Part shown: positions 1-9,390 of the stretch, piece by piece
Layout of the letters: the number at the start of each line of letters is the position of its first letter
How positions within the stretch are numbered: the first letter of the stretch is position 1
DNA from: Prosthecobacter sp.
GTDB taxonomy: Bacteria; Verrucomicrobiota; Verrucomicrobiia; Verrucomicrobiales; Verrucomicrobiaceae
Length of the DNA stretch: 64,000 nt
NCBI RefSeq assembly: GCF_020439865.1
Contig: NZ_JAGRPF010000135.1
Span: 1 to 64,000, forward strand
Reading direction: 5' to 3'
Program-made: the position numbers and the translations under genes
The notes under the pieces: model-generated
What the model was told of the DNA's origin: nothing
Databases searched by the model: none
Seen by the model: only the letters and a program-made list of their open reading frames with translations

Positions 1-186
1 GCTGAGGCGGAATCCGCGCTGTCCCGTGATCGCCTTGGCATGACACACGCCCGCATTGCATCCGGCCTTGGTGAGGATCGGCTGGATGTCGTTCACAAAG
101 CTCAGCGGACGCGACGCCTCCGCCGAAAAGCAGGTTCCGGCGAGCATCGCGAGGAGGCAGGCAAACAAAGGGGATTTGAGGGGCAT
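1..186 (-). CDS. Secreted haem-motif protein of the DUF1549/DUF1553 (planctomycete-type) class, 5' end only
   Basis: Only the first 62 codons lie in the window; the gene continues beyond position 1. The ATG at 186 is followed by a hydrophobic signal peptide ending near FSAEA, then the phrase FVNDIQPILTKAGCNAGVCH. A stretch with a cysteine pair and CH close to the N-terminus is typical of the large secreted proteins of Planctomycetes and Verrucomicrobia that carry a haem-c-like domain followed by DUF1549 and DUF1553. Here the spacing is CX4CH (CNAGVCH), not the classical CX2CH. The function of these proteins is not established. It lies 41 bases downstream of the ceramidase-like gene on the same strand and may be cotranscribed with it. 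The family call is good; everything after residue 62 is unseen. Confidence 0.75.
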   Translation of the reverse strand, partial: MPLKSPLFACLLAMLAGTCFSAEASRPLSFVNDIQPILTKAGCNAGVCHAKAITGQRGFRLS

Positions 187-227
187 TGCGGGAAACCTAC
201 GCGCGCAAACTGGCTTTTCTCGCTGCC

Positions 228-1556
228 TCAATGCGGAGCAAGGAAGCCCTTCGGCATCACCGCGTGCACCGCGCCCATGATCCGCTCCTCGACATCCGGG
301 GCGAACTTGGTGGGCCGGTCATAATAGACCATCGCCCCCGCGCCCTCGTAACCACCTTCGTCCAAAACGCGACGCGAGGGCACGTAGCACGGCACATCAT
401 TCGAGTAGCCGTTCACCCACATCCGCGAGCGATCAAACTCGCGCTTGATGCGCAGCGAGTAATCCACCGTGATCTCGCCGGGCAGGAAGACCATGGCCAG
501 ATCGTCACCAAAGCTCCAGCGCTGCACGAGGTAGGGCAGATGCGTCGGGATCTGCTCGCCACGATCCAGCCGCGCGAGATTCTTCTTTGCATGATAGGCG
601 ACCGCAGCCTTGGGATCCGCCGCGAGCGTCTGCCATTCTTCACGCGTCGGCAGCGTCGCAAAGGCGAGGTCGATCTGCTTCGTCTGGCACGTCATCGGCC
701 CATTCACCGGTTTCATCTGTCCCTGCACCAACCGCTTTGCCTCTGCGCCGAGATTTTCGCCGTATTGCTTCACGAGTTCCATCGTGCGACGCGGATTAGG
801 ATTCTGATCCGCGCCACAACCGATCGCCGTCAGCGCAATCGCGCCGGGAAACTCACGCTGCAGCGCCTCCTGCGCGCAGCCGGCCCAGTCACCGTGAATC
901 TCGTCAATGCCGATCGTCGTGCAGTGGCAGGCGTAGCTCGTGAAAATCGCCCGCACCTTGCCGTCCTCGCCGGTCACACGCAGCACGGGCAGATCATGAT
1001 CCACTGGCTTAAAGGGGAAATTACGACGGTTCGCCGCGAAGCCGACCTCGCCCACACTCCAGGCCAGCGTCGCCGGCTGACGATCCGCGAGGGCTGCAAG
1101 CGCCACCTTCTCGATGTTGTCGGTCAGTTCACGTGTGTAGCGCTCGATGGCAGGCAGGTGCTCCGCCGGAATGTCCATGCCAAAGAGATTTGGCAGCACG
1201 CCGATGAGCATGGGTGCGCAATGCGTGTGGCTGGAGCAGATCGCAAAGCGATCGCCGGTCACCTTCGTCTTCGCGCTGAGGCGACGCAGCACTTCATCGC
1301 GCATTGATCCCGGCACGCCGACGTTGTCCACCGTCACCAGCACCGCCGGCCCTTCGTCATCACTGCCGATCGCGAGGGCTTTCGCAAAAATGTGCTGCGA
1401 GACGCCGGTGTTCGGCGCCCGCCGCCCTCCATAACCGCTGAGCCGGACCGGATAATCCGGCGTGATGTCCACGGATGCGGCGCCGGCTTGACGAGTGGTG
1501 TCGGCCCCAAATCCGGCGGCCGTGAACAGAAAGATTGCAGCAAGCAGAGGTTTCAT
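228..1556 (-). CDS. Neutral/alkaline non-lysosomal ceramidase-like protein, secreted
   Basis: A protein of 442 residues with an N-terminal signal peptide (hydrophobic residues about 3-17, ending near GFGAD). The body resembles the N-terminal catalytic domain of neutral ceramidases, which hydrolyse the amide bond of ceramide. Visible features are the VDITP start of the mature domain, the CSSHTHC metal-ligand-like segment, YACHCTTIG, and GCGADQNPNP. The C-terminal Ig-like domain of true ceramidases is missing, as in most planctomycete and verrucomicrobial homologues, so the substrate may not be ceramide. I chose the ATG at 1556 because it begins the signal peptide; an in-frame TTG three codons upstream is less likely. 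The preceding gene on the same strand is the HpcH/HpaI aldolase, separated by a hairpin. Confidence 0.85.
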   Translation of the reverse strand: MKPLLAAIFLFTAAGFGADTTRQAGAASVDITPDYPVRLSGYGGRRAPNTGVSQHIFAKALAIGSDDEGPAVLVTVDNVGVPGSMRDEVLRRLSAKTKVTGDRFAICSSHTHCAPMLIGVLPNLFGMDIPAEHLPAIERYTRELTDNIEKVALAALADRQPATLAWSVGEVGFAANRRNFPFKPVDHDLPVLRVTGEDGKVRAIFTSYACHCTTIGIDEIHGDWAGCAQEALQREFPGAIALTAIGCGADQNPNPRRTMELVKQYGENLGAEAKRLVQGQMKPVNGPMTCQTKQIDLAFATLPTREEWQTLAADPKAAVAYHAKKNLARLDRGEQIPTHLPYLVQRWSFGDDLAMVFLPGEITVDYSLRIKREFDRSRMWVNGYSNDVPCYVPSRRVLDEGGYEGAGAMVYYDRPTKFAPDVEERIMGAVHAVMPKGFLAPH

Positions 1557-1600
1557 GAGTGGCAATCACTACGCGGAGCCAGTCATGAGACTTGCCACTC
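1557..1600 (-). repeat. Hairpin between aldolase and ceramidase-like gene
   Basis: A perfect 9-base inverted repeat has arms at 1557-1565 (GAGTGGCAA) and 1592-1600 (TTGCCACTC). It overlaps the aldolase stop codon and ends directly against the ATG of the ceramidase-like gene. There is no T-run, so it is not a normal intrinsic terminator. The loop contains GCTCCGCGTAGTG on the minus strand, which resembles the hairpin upstream of the gene starting at 17014. Confidence 0.6.
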
Positions 1601-2399
1601 ATCCTTTCCGCAGCGCACCAAACACTTCGGTCATCGCGTCCTTGAGCAGCGAACTGTCGTTTGAATGGCAGATGAAGCGTGCGCCCTGCTTGATGGCACG
1701 AAGCTGCTGCTCCGTTTTGCCAAACCAGGAGCCGGCGGGAATGTGGCGCTTGTCGGCGGCGTCGATGACCTTCTGCACGTTGGCGATGAAATCCGGATGA
1801 TCGTACTCGTTCGGAATGCCCATGTTCGTCGTCATGTCGTTCGGACCGATGAACAGGGCGCTCACGCCGGGAATCGCACAAATCGCATCCAGATTCTCCA
1901 ATGCCCGCACCGACTCGATCATCGGCACGAACAACGTGTCCGCGCACTTCTGTTCGATGTAGTCGCGCGTCTTGTCACTCGGCCACCGGCCTTCCTTGAT
2001 CGCACGCTCAAGCGCCACGCCCTTCAAGGGACGATAAACGGCGGCCGCCGCGAGCCGTTTGATCAGTTCCACATCCTCCGCATACGGAATGACCACGCCG
2101 TCGAAGGAATCGCACACCTTTGCCACATCATCCGCATCCCGGCTGTGCGTGCGTGCCAGCGTGGCGATGCCCTTTGTCGCCAGCGCATAGCGCAGCGGCA
2201 TGAAGTCCGCGATGTCGAGCGCGTTGTGTTCCGCGGTGACGATGACGAAGTCAATGCTGCCGTCCGGGATGAAATCGACAATGGAGGGCACCACGGCATG
2301 CTGGACTAGCATGCCGAAGACCGTGTGGCCTTTGATCATCTTGTCCTTGAGGATGGCGGCAGGCTTCGATCCGGAGGCGTTGTAGGGCTGGGTGGTCAT
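1599..2399 (-). CDS. HpcH/HpaI family aldolase (2-oxo acid/aldehyde class II aldolase)
   Basis: 266 residues, the usual length for this family of divalent-metal-dependent pyruvate aldolases, which cleave or form 2-keto-3-deoxy sugar acids and 4-hydroxy-2-oxo acids. Family marks are the VIVTAEHNALD segment near the N-terminus, the catalytic-type arginine in LARTH, the metal-ligand glutamate in FVPMIES, and SALFIGPNDMT with the aspartate ligand near residue 190. The exact substrate cannot be read from sequence. The homologues 2-keto-3-deoxy-L-rhamnonate aldolase and 4-hydroxy-2-oxoheptanedioate aldolase are equally possible. ATG start at 2399; pckG lies upstream on the same strand across an 83-base gap holding a strong hairpin. 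Confidence 0.88.
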   Translation of the reverse strand: MTTQPYNASGSKPAAILKDKMIKGHTVFGMLVQHAVVPSIVDFIPDGSIDFVIVTAEHNALDIADFMPLRYALATKGIATLARTHSRDADDVAKVCDSFDGVVIPYAEDVELIKRLAAAAVYRPLKGVALERAIKEGRWPSDKTRDYIEQKCADTLFVPMIESVRALENLDAICAIPGVSALFIGPNDMTTNMGIPNEYDHPDFIANVQKVIDAADKRHIPAGSWFGKTEQQLRAIKQGARFICHSNDSSLLKDAMTEVFGALRKG

Positions 2400-2426
2400 G
2401 GCTTGACCCTAACAAACGAACTCCAC

Positions 2427-2446
2427 ATCCCGGGTTATCCCGGGAT
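2427..2446 (-). repeat. Strong GC hairpin between pckG and the aldolase gene
   Basis: Perfect 8-base arms ATCCCGGG and CCCGGGAT enclose a TTAT loop. The same bases also form a short direct repeat of ATCCCGGG. No T-run follows on either strand, so it may be an mRNA-stabilising or processing hairpin; termination is not shown. Confidence 0.5.
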
Positions 2447-2482
2447 TGCATTTCAAGCGACCGTCAGGCTCAAAGCCCGGCC

Positions 2483-4315
2483 TTACATCCGGCAGATCAG
2501 GAGCTCGCGCTCATAGATCAACTCCTTCGGCAGATGGCTCTTCAGATCGAGGAAGAGCTCTTCGTGGGACAAGATTTCAGTGCGCCAGGCAACGCGGTCG
2601 AAGCGCTGAAGCTCCTCAAATTTCTCTTTCGGGAAGTTGAGCCCCTTCCAATCGATGTCGTCATAATGCGGCACCCAGCCGATTGGCGTTTCCTTGGCGA
2701 TACCACGGCCGTTCGCACGAGCGACAATCCATTGCAGCACGCGCATATTTTCGCTGAAGCCCGGCCACAGGAACTTGCCATCGGCGTCCTTGCGGAACCA
2801 GTTCACGTGGAAGATGCGCGGTGTCTCGCTCAGCGTGCGCTGCATGTTGATCCAGTGGCGGAAGTAGTCGCCCATGTTGTAGCCGCAGAACGGCAGCATG
2901 GCCATCGGGTCACGGCGCACCTTGCCGATGGTTCCCGCGGCGGCGGCGGTCATCTCGCTGCCCATCGTGGCGCCGGCATAGACACCGCCGCTCCAGTTGA
3001 AGGCCTGGAAGACAAGCGGCATCGTCGTGGCACGGCGTCCGCCAAAGATGATCGCGCTGATCGGCACACCTTCCGGTTTTTCCCAATCCGGATCGATCGT
3101 GGGGCACTGCGAAGCCGGGGCGGTGAAGCGCGAGTTCGGATGCGCAGCTTTCACGCCTTTCTCCTTCGCGATTTCCGGCGTCCACTGATTGCCCTGCCAG
3201 TCGGTGCATTTGGCGGGCGGCTCGTCGGTCATGCCTTCCCACCACACACCGCCGTCAGGCGTGAGCGCGACGTTCGTGAAGATTGTGTTCTTCCGCAGCG
3301 AGGCCATCGCGTTGGGATTCGTTTTGTCACTGGTGCCGGGAGCCACGCCGAAGAAGCCGGCCTCAGGATTGATCGCGTGCAACCTGCCGTCGGCACCCGG
3401 TTTGATCCACGCGATGTCATCGCCAACCGTCCAGATCTTCCAGCCTTTGTCGGCGAAGTACTTCGGCGGAATGAGCATTGCGAAATTCGTCTTGCCGCAG
3501 GCGCTCGGGAACGCCGCGGCCACATAGGTCTTCTTCCCCTTCGGATCCTCGACGCCGAGGATGAGCATGTGCTCGGCCATCCAGCCTTCATCGCGAGCCA
3601 TCGCGGAGGCGATGCGAAGCGCGAAGCACTTCTTGCCCAGCAGCGCATTGCCACCGTAGCCGCTGCCGTAGCTCCAGATCTCGCGAGTTTCCGGAAAGTG
3701 GACGATGTACTTCTCCTTGTTGCAGGGCCACGGGACGTCCTTCTGCCCCTTGTTCAGCGGGGCGCCGACAGTGTGCATGCAGGGCACGACGCGCTGCTTC
3801 GTTTTGTCGATCAAATCAAACACCTTCTTCCCGATGCGCGCCATGATGCGCATGTTCACCACCACGTAGGGCGAATCCGTGAGCTGCACGCCGATCTGCG
3901 ACATCGGCGAGCCGACCGGGCCCATGCTGTAGGCCAGCACATACATCGTGCGTCCACGCATGCAGCCGTTGAAGAGCTTGCGAAGCTTCTCCTTCATCTC
4001 AAAGGGGTTCATCCAGTTGTTCGTGGGACCGGCTCCGTCTTTGGAGTAGCTGCAGATGAAGGTGCGCTCTTCCACGCGGGCGACGTCGCTGGGATCGGAC
4101 TTCGCGTAGAAGCAGCCGGGCCAGGTCTTTTGATTCAACCGGATGAAGGTTCCGGCCTCGACCATTTCATTGCAGAGGCGGTCGTATTCAGCCTTCGAGC
4201 CATCCACCCAGTGAATCCGGTCCGGCTTGCACAGCGTGGCCATTTTGGCGACCCAACGCTGAAGGTGAATGTTTTTACTGAGAGGCTTCGAGGAGGGAGT
4301 TTTGACTGATTTCAT
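2483..4315 (-). CDS. pckG: Phosphoenolpyruvate carboxykinase (GTP)
   Basis: 610 residues from the ATG at 4315, matching the roughly 600-620 residues of GTP-type PEPCK (EC 4.1.1.32), which interconverts oxaloacetate and GTP with PEP, CO2 and GDP in gluconeogenesis. Diagnostic parts are the P-loop FPSACGKTN at about 269-277 with the reactive cysteine of the GTP class, the GGNALLGKK block near 221, SMGPVGSP, and the guanine-pocket segment [12 protein letters not shown]. The ATP-type enzyme has a different layout, so the nucleotide assignment is firm. The open frame extends 17 codons further upstream, but [10 protein letters not shown] fits the family start better. It is monocistronic in appearance, 88 bases from the next gene upstream. 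Confidence 0.97.
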   Translation of the reverse strand: MKSVKTPSSKPLSKNIHLQRWVAKMATLCKPDRIHWVDGSKAEYDRLCNEMVEAGTFIRLNQKTWPGCFYAKSDPSDVARVEERTFICSYSKDGAGPTNNWMNPFEMKEKLRKLFNGCMRGRTMYVLAYSMGPVGSPMSQIGVQLTDSPYVVVNMRIMARIGKKVFDLIDKTKQRVVPCMHTVGAPLNKGQKDVPWPCNKEKYIVHFPETREIWSYGSGYGGNALLGKKCFALRIASAMARDEGWMAEHMLILGVEDPKGKKTYVAAAFPSACGKTNFAMLIPPKYFADKGWKIWTVGDDIAWIKPGADGRLHAINPEAGFFGVAPGTSDKTNPNAMASLRKNTIFTNVALTPDGGVWWEGMTDEPPAKCTDWQGNQWTPEIAKEKGVKAAHPNSRFTAPASQCPTIDPDWEKPEGVPISAIIFGGRRATTMPLVFQAFNWSGGVYAGATMGSEMTAAAAGTIGKVRRDPMAMLPFCGYNMGDYFRHWINMQRTLSETPRIFHVNWFRKDADGKFLWPGFSENMRVLQWIVARANGRGIAKETPIGWVPHYDDIDWKGLNFPKEKFEELQRFDRVAWRTEILSHEELFLDLKSHLPKELIYERELLICRM

Positions 4316-4404
4316 GGCATGCGAGAAGAACCACCGCAAGAACGCGGAAAGCGTGCCAATGTCCAATGCTCAAGTCGTGCCGATCTTGTGCAGTTCGCAC
4401 ATCA

Positions 4405-5238
4405 TCACGGCTGCAATGCTTCATCCTGTCCCGCCGCCCAGAGAATGCCGCGCGGAATGAGATGCTCCAACCCCGGTGTGTTTTCCGGATGCGGGCTGGA
4501 AATGAAGACGCGTCCTCGGCCAAAAGTGCTGACGGCCTGTGCGGGTGAATTCACCATGACGCCCTTCGGCGTGCCGTTTTCCGCAAGTTCGCTGCGAAAC
4601 AGCGTCAACGGCCGGTAGGCGGGGATGTCCGCGCGTGTCCCCGGCTTGATGATGGGACCGTTGGCGTAGCGCACCTTGAATTTGCCATTCACGTCGCCAA
4701 GCAGCGGCCTGCCGTCCACGGTCACCTCCAGATCGACGAATCCGCGTCCACGCATCCATTTGTTCGAAACGGTGCCGGCGTTCAAGATGCCGAGACCCCA
4801 TGAGAAGTTGGAACACGCGAGGTAGGCGCCGGCGCAGATGCCGCAGTAGCCACCGCCACCGCGCACATACTCGCGCACGTTCTTCAAACCGGCCTCTCCA
4901 ATGCTCTTCGACTGCTGCGAGCCGCTGCCGCCGGAGAACACGACGACATCAAACTGCTTCAGATCGATCGTGCCCATCTCGGCCGCCGGAATGCGGGTGA
5001 CCTGCGCTTCGGGCAATGTTTTGAGCACGTTGATGACATTGTTGATGCCGTCACCAGGAGCACCCTTGCCGTCAAAGATGCCCACCTTCACCGGCTTTGG
5101 CTTCGCGGGCGGCGAAACGATCGTCTTACCGCCGTTGATGTCCGGCGGAATGTCAGAGCTCGAGCTTTTCGGCTTCGCCTCCTGCGCATGAATCGCCAGC
5201 GACAGGAAAAGACTGCAGGCTACGAGACGGAGCTTCAT
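4405..5238 (-). CDS. Secreted BPL_N/glutamine-amidotransferase-like (DJ-1/PfpI fold) protein
   Basis: 277 residues. A signal peptide (to about residue 18, LAIHAQ) and a low-complexity K/P/S linker precede a class I amidotransferase-like fold. The nucleophile-elbow motif GICAGAY has the expected cysteine, and VVFSGGSGSQ precedes it. This matches the BPL_N domain, named after the N-terminus of biotin-protein ligase. These stand-alone secreted versions have no known substrate. A conserved late histidine is present in ISSPHPENT. The start codon overlaps the stop of the upstream SGNH gene (ATGA), so translation is coupled. Together the three genes form a periplasmic operon, possibly for carbohydrate or ester processing (inference). 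Confidence 0.82.
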   Translation of the reverse strand: MKLRLVACSLFLSLAIHAQEAKPKSSSSDIPPDINGGKTIVSPPAKPKPVKVGIFDGKGAPGDGINNVINVLKTLPEAQVTRIPAAEMGTIDLKQFDVVVFSGGSGSQQSKSIGEAGLKNVREYVRGGGGYCGICAGAYLACSNFSWGLGILNAGTVSNKWMRGRGFVDLEVTVDGRPLLGDVNGKFKVRYANGPIIKPGTRADIPAYRPLTLFRSELAENGTPKGVMVNSPAQAVSTFGRGRVFISSPHPENTPGLEHLIPRGILWAAGQDEALQP

Positions 5239-6056
5239 GGCTGGGAGAGTTGTTCGAGAATCGACTTCGCCACCTGCTGTCCCATCAGGGCGTAACCTTT
5301 GGCGTTATAGTGCACGTCCTGCGGATTGGCGATGCCTTCGAGTTGCGGCTTGAGGAAGGAATACAGGTCGTCGATGACGACTCCGTTCTTCTTCATCACA
5401 CGCAGGGCGATTTCATTCTTCTCGGCGATCTGCGTGACAAGTTCAGGGCCGTCCTTAGTGTCAGGCGGCACGGGCGTGGTGGTGGCAAAGATGAGCTTCG
5501 CACCTGTCTGCTTCATGCGTGCGATGAGCGTCTCAAGCCGCTGCTCGTAGTCGGCGGCGGGTGTTTTACGGTCGTGGATGCCGAAGTTGAAGTGGATCAC
5601 GTCCCATTTGCCGTCGCCGAGCCAGATGTCGATCTTCTTCACGCCGTTTGCTGTGGGCCCGCAGTTTTCCGGCGCACGATGCACGTTCGCCTTTCCGGCG
5701 AGAGCCTTGCGCGTGTCGATCGTGTAACCGCGCGAGATCGAATCACCAATCAGCAGCACAAGCGGCAGCTTGGGATCATCCTGGACGAAATCCCAGGCGT
5801 TCGAGCGCCCGGCTATTTTGTCCTTCTTGTGCAGCGGCAGATAAAAGCCGTTGCCAAGGTTTTGTTCGAGCACGGTTTCCCATGCCTGCTGGTCGGCAGG
5901 CAGAGTCGCCTTCCATGCCTGATACTTTTCATCGACCGCCTTGTCCTCCGCCGCCTTCTTAGCGGCGGCCTCGGCGGCATTGGTGGGTTCGTTTTGCGAT
6001 TTGATCTGCGCGTTGAGGGTCGCAGCGGAGAGAAGGAGAAGAACCAGCGGCTTCAT
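5235..6056 (-). CDS. SGNH/GDSL-family hydrolase, secreted (copy 1)
   Basis: 273 residues from the ATG at 6056, starting with a signal peptide (MKPLVLLLLSAATLNAQ). A GTG at 6062 would give two extra residues and overlap the upstream stop. After an Ala/Lys-rich stretch comes block I, LIGDSISRGY, with the catalytic serine. GPTANG follows, then the NFGIHD segment and the C-terminal block QDVHYNAKGY with the catalytic histidine. These enzymes are serine esterases/lipases acting on esterified sugars or lipids; the substrate is unknown. It is a paralogue of the next gene upstream: [24 protein letters not shown] and VHY are shared. The stop overlaps the start of the BPL_N gene by 4 bases. Confidence 0.88.
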   Translation of the reverse strand: MKPLVLLLLSAATLNAQIKSQNEPTNAAEAAAKKAAEDKAVDEKYQAWKATLPADQQAWETVLEQNLGNGFYLPLHKKDKIAGRSNAWDFVQDDPKLPLVLLIGDSISRGYTIDTRKALAGKANVHRAPENCGPTANGVKKIDIWLGDGKWDVIHFNFGIHDRKTPAADYEQRLETLIARMKQTGAKLIFATTTPVPPDTKDGPELVTQIAEKNEIALRVMKKNGVVIDDLYSFLKPQLEGIANPQDVHYNAKGYALMGQQVAKSILEQLSQP

Positions 6057-6058
6057 GA

Positions 6059-6775
<717 letters not shown>

Positions 6776-6883
6776 GAGACGTGATGAAACGCATGAGCGC
6801 CGCTAGAATATCACCCCGTTAAAAAAGATGATGGCAAAGACGGGCGCACCGCGTTTGATGGGCCACCTTCCAACCCACCCACC

Positions 6884-7519
6884 ATGCGCACGCTGCTTTC
6901 CCTCCTTGCCCTCGCTTCCTTCGCCACCGCCGCCGAGCCGGTTTACCTGACACTCGCCGATTTCACCAAGGCCGATGGAGCAGCTCCCGGCGAAGGCTGG
7001 GCCACGGAAGGCGACAACACGATCCATCTTTCTGGCAAAGGCGCAGGACTGCTGATCTCCAAGAACGAATACACGAACTTCGAACTCGAATGGGAATGGA
7101 AGCTCAATGAGAAGGGCAACAACGGCATCAAATACTGGGTGACCAAGATCGGCGGCAAAGAATGGCTTGGCATCGAATATCAGATGATCGACGACAGCGG
7201 TCATCCGGATGGCCTGCGTGGCGGTTCACACACCACAGCTTCCATTTACGACATCAAGGAATGCGTGAAGGACAAGCGCGTGAAGCCGGCCGGCGAATGG
7301 AACACGAGCAAGATCATCGTCCAGGACGGCAAGATCCAGCACTGGCTCAATGGCGCTCTCGCCGCCGAAGCCGACACCAATGCGCCCGAGTGGAAGGAAA
7401 TGATCGCGAAGAGCAAGTTCAAGAACAAGGAGGGCTTCGCCCCCGGCCACGGCAAGATCATGCTGACCGAGCACGGTGACGAAACCTGGTTCCGCAACAT
7501 CAAGCTGACGGCGAAGTAG
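6884..7519 (+). CDS. DUF1080 (3-keto-disaccharide hydrolase-type) secreted protein
   Basis: 211 residues with a signal peptide (MRTLLSLLALASFATAAE). The rest is a single concanavalin-like beta-sandwich of the DUF1080 family, recognisable by FELEWEWKLNEKGNNGIKYW, the LGIEYQMIDD segment and EWNTSKIIVQDGKIQHWLNG. Members are very numerous in Verrucomicrobia and Planctomycetes. The Pfam family has been renamed for an activity on 3-keto-glycosides, but most members are uncharacterised and a carbohydrate-binding role is also possible. The ATG follows a C-rich leader with no Shine-Dalgarno sequence. The gene is convergent with the antiporter gene and the two 3' ends overlap by 20 bases. Confidence 0.88.
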   Translation: MRTLLSLLALASFATAAEPVYLTLADFTKADGAAPGEGWATEGDNTIHLSGKGAGLLISKNEYTNFELEWEWKLNEKGNNGIKYWVTKIGGKEWLGIEYQMIDDSGHPDGLRGGSHTTASIYDIKECVKDKRVKPAGEWNTSKIIVQDGKIQHWLNGALAAEADTNAPEWKEMIAKSKFKNKEGFAPGHGKIMLTEHGDETWFRNIKLTAK

Positions 7520-9329
7520 GTTCCGTCTTGTCACGCTCAAACAACTGCGTGAGTTCGATACGCCGTTGTCGCACGATGCTGGCATAGGCGTCGTCATCGT
7601 CCTGAACCGGGATGAGCATGTGGAAGGTCTCCTCGTCGTAGACTTTCCACTGCTTCATCGCACGCTCAAGCTCGTCGCGCTGCCTGCCGAGCACGCACAA
7701 CGCCTTGGTTCCGAGCTCGAGCGCGCTGTGCATCTGCTCATGCACGATGTCCTCCACGTTCAGGCCGAGCCCGCGCAGTTCGAACCGATGATCAAAGTCA
7801 TAGGCACGGGCCAGGATGCGCACGTTTGGAAACTTCTCCCGAATCTCCGCGATGAGCTGCGCCACCTTCGCACGATCGGCCAGAGAGATGATGAGAATCC
7901 TCGCCTCGGCGATGCCCGCGGCATGCAGCAGATCGAGGCGTGTGGCGTCGCCATAGAACACCTTGAAGCCAAAGTTGCGCAGCATGTCCACGTGATCAGG
8001 ATCACTCTCCAGCACGGTCACTTTGACACCCTGCGCCATCATGAAACGGCCGACGAAGTTTCCAAAGCGGCCAAATCCGGCCATGATGACGGGCGCGTGC
8101 TCGTCGATGGCATCGGGCGCACGTTTCTCCATCACGACCGCCGTGAACCGCGGTGCGATGACCTTTTCATAGAGCACGAAGAGCAGCGGCGTCACCGCCA
8201 TCGAGAGAGCCACGACGGCCACGAGAAGTTTCGACGTTTCCGCATCGAGAATGCGCTGCTGGATGGCCATGGAGAGCAGCGCGAAGGCAAACTCTCCGCC
8301 CTGCGCCAGCGCCAGTGACAAAAGCCAGCGATGACTGCCACGGATCTTCAGCACCGAAGCAATCGCAAACATCACCGCTGCCTTCATTACGATCAGTCCG
8401 GTCACCAGCAGTCCGATGACCACCGGTCGTGACGCGATCACGCTGAAATCCAGCGAGGCACCGACCGCGAGGAAGAACAGGCCGAGCAGCAGACCTTTGA
8501 ACGGCTCCAGGTTGCTCTCCAGTTCATGACGATAGTGGCTTCCTGCCAGAACCACTCCGGCGACAAAAGCGCCCAGTGCCGGAGACAGTCCCACCTGCTC
8601 CATCAACAATGCAACACCGACGATCAGCAGCAGGGCGGCCGCCGTGAGCAATTCGCGCAGTCCCGTTTTCGCCAGAATCGCAAACCCGCGCGGCACGATG
8701 AACTGTCCGGCGATCACAATCGCCACCACCGCTCCGAGCGTGACGAGCGGCTGGGCCCAGTGCGGCAGATCTTGCAACCAGCCGTGATGATCACTGCTCA
8801 CACCGCTTGCCGCGAGCAGCGGAAACACGGCCAGCATCGGAATGACGGAGATGTCTTGAAACAGCAGCACGGCGAACGAATCGCTCCCGCCGTCGGTGCG
8901 CATGAGCGCCTTCTCCTGCAGCGTCTGAATCACGATGGCGGTCGAGGACAATGCGAGGATCATGCCGACCGCAATGGCGGGTTTGAATTCCAGACCGCAT
9001 GCCATCGCCACGCCCATCACTGCCAGTGCAGTAAACACGACCTGCATGCCGCCGAGGCCAAAAATCGGCCCGCGCATGCGCCAGAGGCGCGAGGGTTCCA
9101 GCTCGAGGCCAATCATGAACAGCATGATCACCACGCCAAATTCCGCGAAATGCATCGCCTCCTCGCCCTGCGATCCCCCGACCCACCCGAGCACGAACGG
9201 CCCGATCAATGCGCCGCCAATGAGATAGCCAAGTACGGATCCCAAACCCAGCCGATGTGCCACCGGCACCATGAGCACCGCGGTGGCGAGGTAGATAAAG
9301 GCAGATAGGAAGAAACTGGGATCGTGCAT
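7500..9329 (-). CDS. CPA2-family monovalent cation:proton antiporter with TrkA-N domain (KefB/KefC-like)
   Basis: 609 residues from the ATG at 9329 (MHDPSFFLSAFIYLATAV). Roughly residues 1-385 are a polytopic sodium/hydrogen-exchanger domain of about 12 membrane segments, including GALIGPFVLGW, the LSSTAIVIQTLQEK block and the ALAQGGEFAFALLSMA segment typical of Kef proteins. A Rossmann-type TrkA-N domain follows (VIMAGFGRFGNFVGRFM, GDATRLDLLHAAGI). Such proteins exchange potassium or sodium for protons, often gated by nucleotides or thiol adducts. Location beside a redox/electrophile-stress gene set fits a Kef-like role, but glutathione gating is not shown. The frame is open 29 codons further upstream; those residues are not membrane-like and are excluded. 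Confidence 0.92.
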   Translation of the reverse strand: MHDPSFFLSAFIYLATAVLMVPVAHRLGLGSVLGYLIGGALIGPFVLGWVGGSQGEEAMHFAEFGVVIMLFMIGLELEPSRLWRMRGPIFGLGGMQVVFTALAVMGVAMACGLEFKPAIAVGMILALSSTAIVIQTLQEKALMRTDGGSDSFAVLLFQDISVIPMLAVFPLLAASGVSSDHHGWLQDLPHWAQPLVTLGAVVAIVIAGQFIVPRGFAILAKTGLRELLTAAALLLIVGVALLMEQVGLSPALGAFVAGVVLAGSHYRHELESNLEPFKGLLLGLFFLAVGASLDFSVIASRPVVIGLLVTGLIVMKAAVMFAIASVLKIRGSHRWLLSLALAQGGEFAFALLSMAIQQRILDAETSKLLVAVVALSMAVTPLLFVLYEKVIAPRFTAVVMEKRAPDAIDEHAPVIMAGFGRFGNFVGRFMMAQGVKVTVLESDPDHVDMLRNFGFKVFYGDATRLDLLHAAGIAEARILIISLADRAKVAQLIAEIREKFPNVRILARAYDFDHRFELRGLGLNVEDIVHEQMHSALELGTKALCVLGRQRDELERAMKQWKVYDEETFHMLIPVQDDDDAYASIVRQRRIELTQLFERDKTEPTSPSA

Positions 9330-9390
9330 GCGCGAGTGGCCGGATGTAGGCACAGAAGCATTCGTTACGCCAAAAAAAGAATCAGGAGGC

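Noticed and set aside
186-1307. Long open frame on the plus strand opposite the ceramidase-like gene
   Set aside because: The translation has no family features and is Arg/His-rich, as expected from the antisense of a high-GC gene; the minus-strand protein is clearly real.
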